This document shows positions 8,125 through 17,483 of a stretch of 64,000 nt of DNA, piece by piece; within the stretch, counting starts at the first letter, position 1; each line of letters opens with the position of its first letter. The stretch comes from GCA-002050365 sp964237235. Its GTDB lineage: Bacteria; Acidobacteriota; Blastocatellia; Pyrinomonadales; Pyrinomonadaceae. The notes below the pieces were generated by a model. That model was not told the origin of the DNA. It saw nothing but the letters and a program-made list of their open reading frames with translations, and ran no database searches. Both the position numbers and the translations under genes were made by a program. Where the stretch lies: positions 1 to 64,000 of the forward strand of contig CAXSGY010000014.1 in the NCBI GenBank assembly GCA_964237235.1. Direction: 5' to 3'.

Positions 8125-9213
8125 TTACCTTGCGCGCGTTAAAATAACAAGCTCCGGCTTCATCGCTTCGATGGAAATCTGGCGGGCGACTTCTTCGGCG
8201 ACCCGGCGAAACGCTTGCGCCTGCGGTGATTCGGGAACAGACACGACGACCGGAACGCCCGCGTCGCCGCCTTCCCTGACTTCCATGCCGAGCGGAACTT
8301 CGCCCAAAAAATTCAAATCGTATTCGTCGGCGAGGCTTTGACCGCCGCCCGTGCCGAAAATGTCGTAGCGTTTGTCGGGCATATCCGGCGGCACGAAATA
8401 CGACATATTTTCGATGACACCGAGAATCGGAATCGAAACCTGTTCGAACATTTTCACCGCGCGGCGCACGTCGGACAGCGCAACCGCCTGCGGAGTCGTC
8501 ACCAGAACCGCGCCCTGCACGGGAACGAGTTGCGCGAGCGACAGTTGCACGTCGCCCGTTCCCGGCGGCATATCAACGATTAAATAATCGAGTTCGCCCC
8601 AATCAACATCGGTCAAAAATTGGCGAACAACGCCGTGCAGCATCGGTCCGCGCAAAATCATCGGCTTATCGGGCGGCACAAGCACCGCCATCGAAATCAC
8701 TTTCACGCCGTGCGCTTCGAGCGGAATCAACTGATTTTTCGGCGAAACCTTCGGCTGAACATTGCCGATACCGAGCATCAAAGGCACGTTCGGACCATAA
8801 ACGTCCGCGTCCATCAAACCGACTTTTGCGCCATCGAACGCGAGCGAAACCGCGAGATTGACGGCGACGGTTGATTTGCCGACACCGCCTTTGCCGCTCG
8901 AAACGGCGATAATATTTTTCACGCCCGGAATGGCGACGTTGTTCGCCACCCCGCGTCCTTTCGGAACTTCCGCGTCCATCACGACCGAAACGTTTTGCAC
9001 GCCTTCGATTGCGCCGACCAGTCGCTTCGCTTCGGTTTCAAACGCTTCTTTGACCGGACACGCGGGCGTGGTCAAAACGATGCGAAACGAAACGTCGCCG
9101 CCGTTGATTTGCAAATCTTTGATAAAGCCGAGCGTGACGATGTCCTTTCGCAAATCGGGGTCAATTATTTGACTGAGCGATTGTAAAATTGTTTGTTCTG
9201 AAATTTGATTCAT
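8125..9213 (-). CDS. mrp: Mrp/NBP35-family P-loop ATPase (ApbC-like)
   Basis: Fe-S cluster carrier and assembly ATPase. 362 residues: an N-terminal MIP18/DUF59 domain (about 1-85, with DPDLRKDIVTLGFI and the TTPACPVK cysteine), then a ParA/MinD-type ATPase with deviant Walker A GKGGVGKST near residue 110, DADVYGPN, and MPPGTGD. The C-terminal CxxC that bridges the cluster in many members is absent: after ENMSYF comes VPPDMPDKRYDIFG, a known variant. Lies between ppa and the Fe-S carrier gene, 17 nt after the former. Confidence 0.9.
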   Translation of the reverse strand: MNQISEQTILQSLSQIIDPDLRKDIVTLGFIKDLQINGGDVSFRIVLTTPACPVKEAFETEAKRLVGAIEGVQNVSVVMDAEVPKGRGVANNVAIPGVKNIIAVSSGKGGVGKSTVAVNLAVSLAFDGAKVGLMDADVYGPNVPLMLGIGNVQPKVSPKNQLIPLEAHGVKVISMAVLVPPDKPMILRGPMLHGVVRQFLTDVDWGELDYLIVDMPPGTGDVQLSLAQLVPVQGAVLVTTPQAVALSDVRRAVKMFEQVSIPILGVIENMSYFVPPDMPDKRYDIFGTGGGQSLADEYDLNFLGEVPLGMEVREGGDAGVPVVVSVPESPQAQAFRRVAEEVARQISIEAMKPELVILTRAR

Positions 9214-9230
9214 AAAATTGATTTTGAAAT

Positions 9231-9914
9231 TTAAGCGCGCAGCAGCGTTCGCAAATTCTCGATTCTCGATTCGGGCGCGCCGAATTTTTCGCGGTAATCT
9301 TCAAAGCTCAGATTGATAACTTCGTGCGCTTCGTCGCGCGAATAAACGTGCGAGATTTCGAGTTCGCGCGGCGTGCTGTTCGGCAGTTGTTTATAACTTA
9401 AAAAATAATGCGCGAGCCGTTCGATTAAACCCTGCGGGCAATCGGAAATGTCTTGGAAATTGCCGAACGCCGCGTCCGCATCGAGAACGGCGATGATTTT
9501 GTCGTCCGCCTCGCCGTGGTCGAGCAGGCGCAAACCGCCAATCGGTTTGGTGTTGGCGAAAAAATTGCTGCTCAAAATCGTCATTTCGGTCAAAATGCAG
9601 ATGTCGAGCGGATCGCCGTCGCCGACAATGCCGGTGCGTCCGGTTTTTTGCATCGAAAATTCGGCAACCCGTCCGCCGCAGTAAGTCTGCGGAACAAAAC
9701 CGTAAAGCGTCGGGCAAAGCGACGAAAATTTCTGCGGTCTATCGAGCCGCAAATGCCCCGAAGGTTTGTCGAGTTCGTATTTAACGACATCGCGCGGCAC
9801 GATTTCGATGTAAGTATTAACGATGTTCGGCGCGCTCGCTCCGGCAGACACGCCGTGCCACGGATGCGCTTGAAACATCAAGGACAGAAGCCCGGTCAAC
9901 TCTTCGTTTTCCAT
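9231..9914 (-). CDS. ppa: Inorganic pyrophosphatase, family I
   Basis: Hydrolyses PPi to phosphate, pulling biosynthetic reactions forward; cytoplasmic. 227 residues, somewhat longer than the E. coli enzyme (about 175). The signature VGDGDPLDICIL (about residues 98-109) gives the metal-binding Asp residues, and YGFVPQTYCGG matches the upstream conserved strand. N-terminal extension of about 30 residues. First gene of a probable ppa-mrp unit on the - strand. Confidence 0.88.
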   Translation of the reverse strand: MENEELTGLLSLMFQAHPWHGVSAGASAPNIVNTYIEIVPRDVVKYELDKPSGHLRLDRPQKFSSLCPTLYGFVPQTYCGGRVAEFSMQKTGRTGIVGDGDPLDICILTEMTILSSNFFANTKPIGGLRLLDHGEADDKIIAVLDADAAFGNFQDISDCPQGLIERLAHYFLSYKQLPNSTPRELEISHVYSRDEAHEVINLSFEDYREKFGAPESRIENLRTLLRA

Positions 9915-10053
9915 AAACTTCTATTTCACATTAAACCGCCGAATAAAGCAAAAACAGCTTTTGCCGCCGCCCGCTTGAGAGGCGAAAACTAATTGATTAT
10001 CATTGATTTAGACGATTGAAATTTTCAGTTCGTAGCAAGCAGGGAAGATTTTT

Positions 10054-10551
10054 ATGAAACAAAAATTCGCGGCGTTGATTGTTTTTTTCGCTCTTTCAAA
10101 TTTAGGGACGGCGCAGCAACAGCAAAAAACATACATCGGCTATAAGCACAAAGGCGTAGTTTTCGGCGCGACGCTGCCAAACGGCGTAAAGGATTCGGGC
10201 GGCGGTTTGTTGTCCGACGACAGTTACGGCGTAACGCGCTTTACGAAAAACGGAAAATATATGCTCTGGCTCGAAAAAATCACTTCGAGAAACCGAAACG
10301 GCGTTCCGAATTGGCAGGTCAAAGACGTTTTGACGTTCGGTAAACTAAAACAAAATCAGGCATTTATTTTTTCATACAGCGGAAACTGCACTCAAAATAA
10401 CAGGGAAAATTTCGATTTAATCGTGCTGGCGGAATTGGCGGCGAAATCGAAAACATACAAAATAATCAACGCCTGGCGGGCGAATTTAAAGCGCGAAAAA
10501 TTCGAAAAAGCTTCGATCAAAGGAATCAAATGCGCTTACGTGAAGTCGTAA
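10054..10551 (+). CDS. Secreted protein of unknown function
   Basis: 165 residues with a clear signal peptide (MKQKFAALIVFFALSNLGTA, then Q-rich start). The mature part is probably beta-rich; two Cys (in SGNCTQ and GIKCAY) could form a disulfide. No family recognised. SD-like AGGGAAG ahead of the ATG. First gene of a run of five + strand genes with gaps of 4 nt, -4 nt, 9 nt and -4 nt. Confidence 0.75.
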   Translation: MKQKFAALIVFFALSNLGTAQQQQKTYIGYKHKGVVFGATLPNGVKDSGGGLLSDDSYGVTRFTKNGKYMLWLEKITSRNRNGVPNWQVKDVLTFGKLKQNQAFIFSYSGNCTQNNRENFDLIVLAELAAKSKTYKIINAWRANLKREKFEKASIKGIKCAYVKS

Positions 10552-10555
10552 AATT

Positions 10556-10911
10556 ATGAGCGAAGTTTATTTTTACGGCTTGCCGAACTGCACGACTTGC
10601 CAGAAGGCTCTGCGCCGTCTGGATTATCACCGCGTCGAAAACGTCAAAAAGCGCAACATCAAAGACGAGCCGCTTTCGCGCCGCGAAATCGAAAAGCTCG
10701 CGGCGATGCTCGGCGGCGCGGCTAATCTTTTTTCGCGCCGCTCAAACAAATACCGCGAATTGGGTTTGCGCGACAAAACGCTGTCGGAGACGGAAATGCT
10801 CGATTTGATGACCGAAGAATACACGTTTCTCAAACGCCCGATTTTAACCCACGGCAAACAGGCGGTTGCCGGATTTTTTGAGCGAGAATACGACGCGCTT
10901 TTTAAACGAAA

Positions 10912-10915
<4 letters not shown>
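10556..10915 (+). CDS. ArsC/Spx-family thioredoxin-like protein
   Basis: 119 residues, the usual length for ArsC-like (YffB/Spx-type) proteins. CxxC-like motif in LPNCTTCQKALR at about residues 10-21 and the family block FLKRPILTHGKQAVAGF near residue 90. It may be an arsenate-reductase relative or a thiol-redox protein. Its context with YgfZ and a bacillithiol-type reductase favours general thiol redox over arsenic; no ars genes are near. Its stop overlaps the next start by 4 nt. Confidence 0.8.
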
Positions 10916-11808
<893 letters not shown>

Positions 11809-11817
11809 AATTTAAAA

Positions 11818-12093
11818 ATGAAAATCGCGCAAATAGAAAAAAACGAATTCGATATTGATTATCCGAACGCCAAACTTGCTTATACGATTATCCAATCGCT
11901 TTTGCAGTCGAATGAGGCGTTAAGCGATTTGCTTGCACTGATGGCGCACGCGCTCGACGAAGATGTCGCAAAGGCTTTGACGAATACGGGCGAATGGGAA
12001 AAATATCTCGAAGCCAAACGCGAGCTTGAAAACACAAATTTACAGATTGAAAAATTTGCGGAAGAGTTGAAGAAATTAGAAAACGAAAAATGA
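11818..12093 (+). CDS. Small coiled-coil protein, unknown
   Basis: 91 residues, no signal peptide. The first 60 residues are helical; the last 30 (WEKYLEAKRELENTN and FAEELKKLENEK) form a coiled coil. Nine nt after ygfZ and overlapping the next gene by 4 nt (ATGA), so it is a coupled operon member. No family recognised. Confidence 0.75.
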   Translation: MKIAQIEKNEFDIDYPNAKLAYTIIQSLLQSNEALSDLLALMAHALDEDVAKALTNTGEWEKYLEAKRELENTNLQIEKFAEELKKLENEK

Positions 12094-13124
12094 CCTTTGA
12101 TTTGTTAATTATCGGCGCGGGACCGGCGGGAATTTCCGCCGCGTATGAAGCGAAAAAGTTGAATCTTGATTATCTCGTGTTAGAGAAAAATCTGATCGGC
12201 AACACGATTTATAATTACCCGATTGGACTGACGGTTTTCTCCACCGTGAACGAATTGGAATTACAGCCGAACACGCTTTTTCCGGCGCGGGAAAAGCCGA
12301 CGCGCGAGGAATTGCTGTCTTATTACACGCGCTTTGTTTTGCAGAACAATCTCAATATTCAATGGGAAGAAGAAGTCTTCAAAGTTGAAAAACTCGACGA
12401 AAAACACTTTAAAGTCACGAGTGAAAAGGGCGAATACGAAGCGAAAACAGTTTTGTTCGCATTCGGCGCGATGCAGAATCCGCGCTACCTGGGCGCGAAG
12501 GGCGAGGATTTGCCGAAGGTGCATCATTTGTTCCGCGAAACTTATCCGTATGTCAAAAAAAACGCGATGGTCATCGGCGGCGGAAATTCGGCGGGCGAAG
12601 CCGCTCTGTTTTTAGCGCAGGAAGGCGCGAACGCGATTCTTTGTATTTTTCGCAAAGACTGGGAAAATAACGATCCGAAACAGGGCTGTATCAAATACTG
12701 GGTGAAACAGCCGCTCGAAGCGGAATTGTCGAAAGATTGTCTGAACGTTTATTTCTTAAACCGCGTCGTCGAGATAAAGGAAAAAGAGATCGTTTTAGAA
12801 AATGAATCGGGCGCAATCGAGACGTTTCCGAACGATGTCGTGTTTATCCTGGTCGGTTCGGACGCGGATTTGACGATGCTCGAAAATTTAGGCGTGGAGA
12901 CCAAAGATTCCAAATACGGAATCGTGCCGGTATACGACGCGGAAACTTTTGAAACAAACGTCGCGGGCATTTACATCGCCGGTCATTTCACCGAAGCCCG
13001 CCACATCGCCGGCGCGATTGAGGTTCCGAAAAAGATTATTCCAAAGTTAGCGGAGAAGTTAAAAGCAGCGACTGAGGAACCGACTGAAAAACCGACTGGA
13101 GCGCAAGCGTCCCGCTTGCATTGA
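12090..13124 (+). CDS. ypdA: YpdA-like FAD-dependent bacillithiol disulfide reductase
   Basis: Likely reduces bacillithiol disulfide with NADPH. 344 residues. N-terminal FAD site GAGPAGISAAYEAKK at about 8-22, family motif YNYPIGLTVFST, a second dinucleotide site VIGGGNSAGEAALF near residue 160, and C-terminal GIYIAGHFTEARHIAGAI. The matching reductase in Bacillus is YpdA; bacillithiol in acidobacteria is inferred. The last 15 or so residues (EPTEKPTGAQASRLH) are encoded by the left REP element, so the natural C-terminus was probably replaced or extended by it. Confidence 0.82.
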   Translation: MTFDLLIIGAGPAGISAAYEAKKLNLDYLVLEKNLIGNTIYNYPIGLTVFSTVNELELQPNTLFPAREKPTREELLSYYTRFVLQNNLNIQWEEEVFKVEKLDEKHFKVTSEKGEYEAKTVLFAFGAMQNPRYLGAKGEDLPKVHHLFRETYPYVKKNAMVIGGGNSAGEAALFLAQEGANAILCIFRKDWENNDPKQGCIKYWVKQPLEAELSKDCLNVYFLNRVVEIKEKEIVLENESGAIETFPNDVVFILVGSDADLTMLENLGVETKDSKYGIVPVYDAETFETNVAGIYIAGHFTEARHIAGAIEVPKKIIPKLAEKLKAATEEPTEKPTGAQASRLH

Positions 13125-13137
13125 GCGCGTAAGCGCG
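13090..13137 (+). repeat. REP-like element, left copy at the RAYT gene
   Basis: 48-nt element with core GGAGCGCAAGCGTC and CGCTTGCATTGAGCGCG. It is repeated in inverted orientation at 13893-13940 with about five mismatches, so the two copies bracket the transposase gene. It overlaps the end of the ypdA-like gene. Related pairs are at 27.5 and 47.5-47.7 kb. Confidence 0.85.
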
Positions 13138-13175
13138 AACAAACGCCCGATAATCACGCTTCTGAGAATCAACGA

Positions 13176-13808
13176 ATGCCGGCAAACTACAACTTTCCAC
13201 CGAAAAGCATTCGTTCAAATCTCGGCTGGTATGACCGCGGTTACATTCCGCATTTTGACGGCGGCGCGATTACGCAATTTTTAACTTTTCGATTGTTTGA
13301 TTCGCTGCCGAACGAAATCCTTGAGCGTTGGCGCGAGGAAACGAGCGGAAAAGGCGAAGAAGGCAAAATAATTTTTCGCAAAAATGTCGAAAACTTTTTG
13401 GACAAAGGTTACGGCGAGTGTTTTTTGAAAAATGAAAACGCGGCGAAAATAGCGCAACAGAGTTTGCTTTATTATCACGAGAAGAAATTCCAATTAATCG
13501 CGTGGGTGATAATGCCGAATCATCTGCATTTTTTAGCGACGATGTTTGAAAACGTTGAATTAAGAGCCGTCGCCCATTCGATAAAATCCTACATGGCGCA
13601 CGAAATTAATAAAACTTTAAACCGAAGCGGACAACTTTGGCAGCACGAGCCGTTTGACCGCTATATTCGCAATCGTCAACATTTCGCAAATGTCGTAAAA
13701 TATATCGAAAACAATCCGGTTAAAGCCGGACTTTGCCGCGAGGCGCGTGACTGGAAATTTTCGAGCGCGTATTATAGAAAAAATCGGATTGAACTGACTG
13801 AAGCGTAA
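13176..13808 (+). CDS. REP-associated tyrosine transposase (RAYT)
   Basis: Single-strand-specific HUH/Y1 nuclease of the TnpA-REP type, thought to mobilise REP hairpins. 210 residues. HUH motif MPNHLHFL (HLH at residues 116-118) and the candidate nucleophile Tyr176 in VVKYIENNPVKAGL; the WQHEPFDRYIRN block is characteristic of RAYTs. Inverted REP copies flank it at 13090-13137 and 13893-13940, the arrangement expected of a RAYT and its substrate. No other insertion-sequence features are visible, so this is a domesticated-type element rather than a typical IS. Confidence 0.92.
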   Translation: MPANYNFPPKSIRSNLGWYDRGYIPHFDGGAITQFLTFRLFDSLPNEILERWREETSGKGEEGKIIFRKNVENFLDKGYGECFLKNENAAKIAQQSLLYYHEKKFQLIAWVIMPNHLHFLATMFENVELRAVAHSIKSYMAHEINKTLNRSGQLWQHEPFDRYIRNRQHFANVVKYIENNPVKAGLCREARDWKFSSAYYRKNRIELTEA

Positions 13809-13892
13809 GCGTTTCGATAACTTTGAGCATCATTTTTAGATGCGAAAAAGTCTCTATGCATATTTGACTTTATTCACGGCTCGCGTCATTTT

Positions 13893-13940
13893 CGCGCTGT
13901 CGCGCTCATTGCAAGCGAGACGCTTGCGCTCCAGTCGGTT
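13893..13940 (-). repeat. REP-like element, right copy at the RAYT gene
   Basis: Inverted copy of the 13090-13137 element, ending CTTGCGCTCCAGTCGGTT. It lies 85 nt past the RAYT stop and 30 nt before the recQ start. Confidence 0.85.
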
Positions 13941-13969
13941 CTAAAGTTAACCGCTTCCAATTATTGATT

Positions 13970-16132
13970 ATGACAATTACCGAAGCTCAAAAAATTCTCA
14001 AGCACCAATTCGGCTTCGATTCGTTTCGGATGAATCAGCAAGCGGCGATTGAGTGCGTTTTAGCGAAAAAAGACTGTGTTGTTTTAATGCCGACCGGCGG
14101 CGGAAAATCTTTGTGTTATCAAATTCCCGCGCTTTTGCAAGACGGTTTGACGGTGGTCGTTTCGCCGCTGATCGCGCTAATGAAGGATCAGGTTGACGCG
14201 CTTCGCAACAACGGCATCGCGGCGGAATTTCTGAACTCGACGCAAACTTCGCGCGAGCAGACGGAAGTTTTTCAACGAGTCAGAAACGGCGAATTAAAAC
14301 TTTTATACGTCGCGCCCGAACGACTTTTGCAGGCGGGCGAGCAGTTTGTGGATTTTCTCAAAACGATAAATATTTCGTTATTTGCGATTGACGAAGCGCA
14401 TTGTATTTCGAGTTGGGGACACGATTTTCGACCCGAATATATTCAGCTCGGACGCTTGAAAAGATATTTTCCCGACGTGCCTTTAATCGCGCTGACGGCG
14501 ACCGCCGACAAGCTTGTCCGCCGGGATATTGTCGAGCGGCTGAACTTGAAAAATTACGATCTGTTTGTTTCGAGCTTTAACCGCGGAAACATTTTTTATC
14601 GCGTCGAACCGAAGCGCAATTCCTACGCGCAGCTGCTCGAATATCTCGATAAACGAAAAGACGAAAGCGGAATTATTTATTGTCTGAGCCGCAATTCCGT
14701 CGAAAATCTCGCCGCCGATTTGCGCGATGAAGGCTTTGACGCGCTCGCATATCACGCCGGTTTGGATAAGGAAACGCGCGATAAAAATCAAGAGCTTTTT
14801 TTGAAGGACGAAACGAAAATCATCGTCGCTACCATCGCGTTCGGAATGGGCATAGACAAATCGAACGTGCGTTTCGTCGCACATCTGGATTTGCCGAAAA
14901 ACATCGAAAGCTATTATCAGGAAACCGGCAGAGCGGGACGCGACGGGCTGGAATCGGAAGCGTTGCTGTTTTTCAGTTGGGGCGATGTCAACAAATTAAA
15001 AGGCTTCGCCGAAGTCGAAGGCAATCAGGCGCAGACCGAGATAATGCTGAGAAAGCTCAACAAAATGGGCGAATTCGGCGATTTGAAAACTTGCCGCCGC
15101 AAATTTCTTTTAAATTATTTCGACGAAGATTTGACCGAAGATTGCGGACATTGCGACAACTGCAACACGACGTTTGAAAAATTCGACGGCACAATCGTCG
15201 CGCAGAAAGCGTTGAGCGCGGTTTATCGCACCGGACAGCGATTCGGCTTGAGCTATCTGATTGATTTTCTGCGCGGCTCGCAGGCGAAAACGATTCGGGA
15301 CGAACATAAAAATTTAAAGACTTACGGCATCGGCGCGGACGTTTCCAAAAACAACTGGTTCGATTATTTTAAGGACTTGATACAGCAAGGCTATTTGAAA
15401 CAAACCGAAGGAACTTATCCGACCATTGTTTTGACCGAAAAAAGTTTGCCGGTTTTGAAGGGCGACGAAGTTATCGAGCTTTTCAAGGTAACAATCAAAG
15501 AAGACAAAAAAGAAAAATCGCTTGTCGCGCAGACGGCTTACGAGTACGAAAGGGATTTATTCGACGAGTTAAGAACTTTGCGAAGCCGCTTCGCGCGCGA
15601 CGAAAATGTGCCGCCCTATGTCGTTTTCTCCGACGCAACGCTGGTCGAAATGGCGACTTTTCTGCCTCTGACGCTCGACGAAATGCGGCGCGTTTCCGGT
15701 GTCGGCGATTTGAAGTTGCAAAAATACGGCGCGGATTTTTTAGAGGTCGTCAAGGATTATTGCGACCTGAACAATTTAATTTCGCGCATCGAATTGAAAA
15801 CGCCGAAGCGCGAACCGAAAAAGCGAACGAAGCGCAACAGCGACGGCATTGACACATACAATGAAACGCTCGATATGTTTCATTCGGGACTTTCGATTAG
15901 CGAGATCGCCGAAGCGCGACAGTTATCGAAAAGCACAATCGAAATGCATCTGGTTCGTTTTATACAGAGCGGCGAAGTCGCGGTCGAAGACATTGTTTCC
16001 ACCGAAAAAATCAGGACGATTAAAAACGCGCTCGTCGAAGTAGAAACGAACGGCGCGATTGCGCCGGTCAAAGAATTTCTCGGCGAAGATTACAGCTACG
16101 GCGAAATCCGCGCGGTTTTGGCGGCGATGTGA
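13970..16132 (+). CDS. recQ: ATP-dependent DNA helicase RecQ
   Basis: 3'-5' DNA helicase in recombination and fork repair. 720 residues from the ATG at 13970; a TTG at 13964 is also in frame. Helicase motifs: MPTGGGKSLCYQ (Walker A, near residue 45), DEAHCISSWGHDFRPEY (Walker B and aromatic loop), then QETGRAGRDG. RQC zinc site with four Cys: CRRKF, CGHC, DNC (around 370-400). HRDC-like domain near 525-590 (FSDATLVEMA, GVGDLKLQKYG). The C-terminal 100 residues carry a helix-turn-helix (SGLSISEIAEARQLSKSTIE) as in RecQ proteins with an HTH_40-type tail. Confidence 0.95.
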   Translation: MTITEAQKILKHQFGFDSFRMNQQAAIECVLAKKDCVVLMPTGGGKSLCYQIPALLQDGLTVVVSPLIALMKDQVDALRNNGIAAEFLNSTQTSREQTEVFQRVRNGELKLLYVAPERLLQAGEQFVDFLKTINISLFAIDEAHCISSWGHDFRPEYIQLGRLKRYFPDVPLIALTATADKLVRRDIVERLNLKNYDLFVSSFNRGNIFYRVEPKRNSYAQLLEYLDKRKDESGIIYCLSRNSVENLAADLRDEGFDALAYHAGLDKETRDKNQELFLKDETKIIVATIAFGMGIDKSNVRFVAHLDLPKNIESYYQETGRAGRDGLESEALLFFSWGDVNKLKGFAEVEGNQAQTEIMLRKLNKMGEFGDLKTCRRKFLLNYFDEDLTEDCGHCDNCNTTFEKFDGTIVAQKALSAVYRTGQRFGLSYLIDFLRGSQAKTIRDEHKNLKTYGIGADVSKNNWFDYFKDLIQQGYLKQTEGTYPTIVLTEKSLPVLKGDEVIELFKVTIKEDKKEKSLVAQTAYEYERDLFDELRTLRSRFARDENVPPYVVFSDATLVEMATFLPLTLDEMRRVSGVGDLKLQKYGADFLEVVKDYCDLNNLISRIELKTPKREPKKRTKRNSDGIDTYNETLDMFHSGLSISEIAEARQLSKSTIEMHLVRFIQSGEVAVEDIVSTEKIRTIKNALVEVETNGAIAPVKEFLGEDYSYGEIRAVLAAM

Positions 16133-16139
16133 ATTCTTT

Positions 16140-16215
16140 TTAACCACATAGAGACATAGGAGACATAGATTTTTAATTCTTTAAATCTATGTCTCCTATG
16201 TCTCTATGTGGTTAA
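16140..16215. repeat. Hairpin repeat F, perfect 33-bp arms, between convergent genes
   Basis: Perfect inverted repeat (16140-16172 with 16183-16215, 10-nt loop). The arms read TTAACCACATAGAGACATAG and onward, tandem units of GAGACATAG type. It lies 7 nt after the recQ stop and 4 nt from the end of the convergent gene. Near-identical unit to repeat G at 19.3 kb. It could serve as a bidirectional transcription barrier. Confidence 0.93.
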
Positions 16216-16219
16216 AAAA

Positions 16220-17266
16220 TTATTGAGGCTTCTTCGTCCTAATCATAATTTTCTGCGGCTCTCGATTAAATTTTTCCGCGATGTTCGCCGGATTGATTTC
16301 GTAGCTCGCAACGTCAATCGTTTCGTCTTGGTTGCCGCCGACGGTTTGCGTCCATTTGTAAGGCATCTGCACGCCGTTTACCGTTCGATAATCGGAAAAT
16401 TTAATTTGAAATTCAGCCGTTTCGGGCGCGTTCATTGTGCGGACGAAAACATTTTCCTGTTTATCGCCGCTTGCCGCCGCACCTTGTTTATCGAATTTAA
16501 AAATTAAAGGTTTCATTCCCTGAAAGGAGATCATTCGCGGCAGATGCGTTGATTTGTCGAGGTAAAGTTTGACCGCCGCACCGCCGGTCGAAGCGTCAAC
16601 AACATCGCACGAATTGCCGTCAACCGTGCCGTCGCCAGCGTATGTATATGAAACGTCCGCGCCTTCGGGAACCGTCAGAAGCAGCGCGAGCGTCGTTTTG
16701 AAAAGCTCGTTTTGATTAAGTTTCGCCGCGTCGCCGACCACCTGCGCGTCTTTGTTGACGATGACTTTTTTGATTTCGGAATTCGCGCTGTCAGCATTCA
16801 CAGTCGTCGTTTCGCCGTCGGCTTTTTTGATGATGAACACTTTATTTTCGCCTTTACCGTCTTCGGGCAACATCACGGTTTTGTCCGTCGCACCGTCTTT
16901 GTCATTGGTGACGACGACCAAGTTTTTTTGAACAAATTCCTGCCGCGCGCCGTTCTCGCCGCCGTCTTCGCGGCGCAGCTTCATCGTTTTAATGATTTGA
17001 TTCGGCAACTGCAAATTCAATTCCCAATCGCCTTGTTCGATTTTCGCCGCGCCGTCGAAGTCGAAATTTTTCGTGACCTTTCCGACCGCCGTCAAACTGC
17101 GGATATTATTGATATTTGCGTCGCCGCCGATGGCTTCGCGCGCCTGCTTAATCAAAGTCAAAGCCTTCTCGTCGGATTTGAATTTTGCGCCGACGGTTTC
17201 AAACAAACCGCCTGCGCCGACGAAAAACACCGCCGCGCATAAAATCGATAAGATAAATTTTTTCAT
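16220..17266 (-). CDS. Secreted LolA-like / outer-membrane-lipoprotein-type protein
   Basis: 348 residues with a signal peptide (MKKFILSILCAAVFFVGAGG). The body is beta-rich and has features common in acidobacterial proteins of LolA-like fold: KQAREAIGGDANINNIRSL at the start of the mature chain and FSDYRTVNGVQMPYKWTQ near the end. Function unknown; periplasmic or outer-membrane location inferred. Strong Shine-Dalgarno (ACGGAGG). Monocistronic on the - strand, divergent from the histidine kinase. Confidence 0.7.
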   Translation of the reverse strand: MKKFILSILCAAVFFVGAGGLFETVGAKFKSDEKALTLIKQAREAIGGDANINNIRSLTAVGKVTKNFDFDGAAKIEQGDWELNLQLPNQIIKTMKLRREDGGENGARQEFVQKNLVVVTNDKDGATDKTVMLPEDGKGENKVFIIKKADGETTTVNADSANSEIKKVIVNKDAQVVGDAAKLNQNELFKTTLALLLTVPEGADVSYTYAGDGTVDGNSCDVVDASTGGAAVKLYLDKSTHLPRMISFQGMKPLIFKFDKQGAAASGDKQENVFVRTMNAPETAEFQIKFSDYRTVNGVQMPYKWTQTVGGNQDETIDVASYEINPANIAEKFNREPQKIMIRTKKPQ

Positions 17267-17388
17267 TTTTGCCTCCGTAAAAATTTTGATTTGTCTCTTT
17301 TGGACGTTTTTGAGTATTGCAGAAATTTTACGACGGTTGGTTAAGCCGATGCAAAGAATTTGTTAAGAATGTAAAATTTAAATTTTTT

Positions 17389-17482
17389 AATGGAAAATGG
17401 AAAACGGAAAATGGATAATCAAGAGCGGAAAGAAAAAACGCGGCGATTTTTAATTTTTAATTTTTCGTTTTTCATTTCCCAT
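17389..17482. repeat. Hairpin repeat L (degenerate), leader of the histidine kinase
   Basis: Left part: tandem ATGGAAA-type heptads (17389-17414). Right part: complementary TTTTTAA and TTTTTCGT-type units (17450-17482). Pairing is imperfect. The element runs to 1 nt before the kinase start codon and leaves no room for a normal ribosome-binding site. Confidence 0.6.
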
Positions 17483-17483
17483 T

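Noticed and set aside
16140..16215. Perfect hairpins considered as ordinary intrinsic terminators
   Set aside because: Not GC-rich and with no consistent U-tract; near-identical units recur in front of genes (19293), which does not suit terminators. A termination role between convergent genes is still possible.
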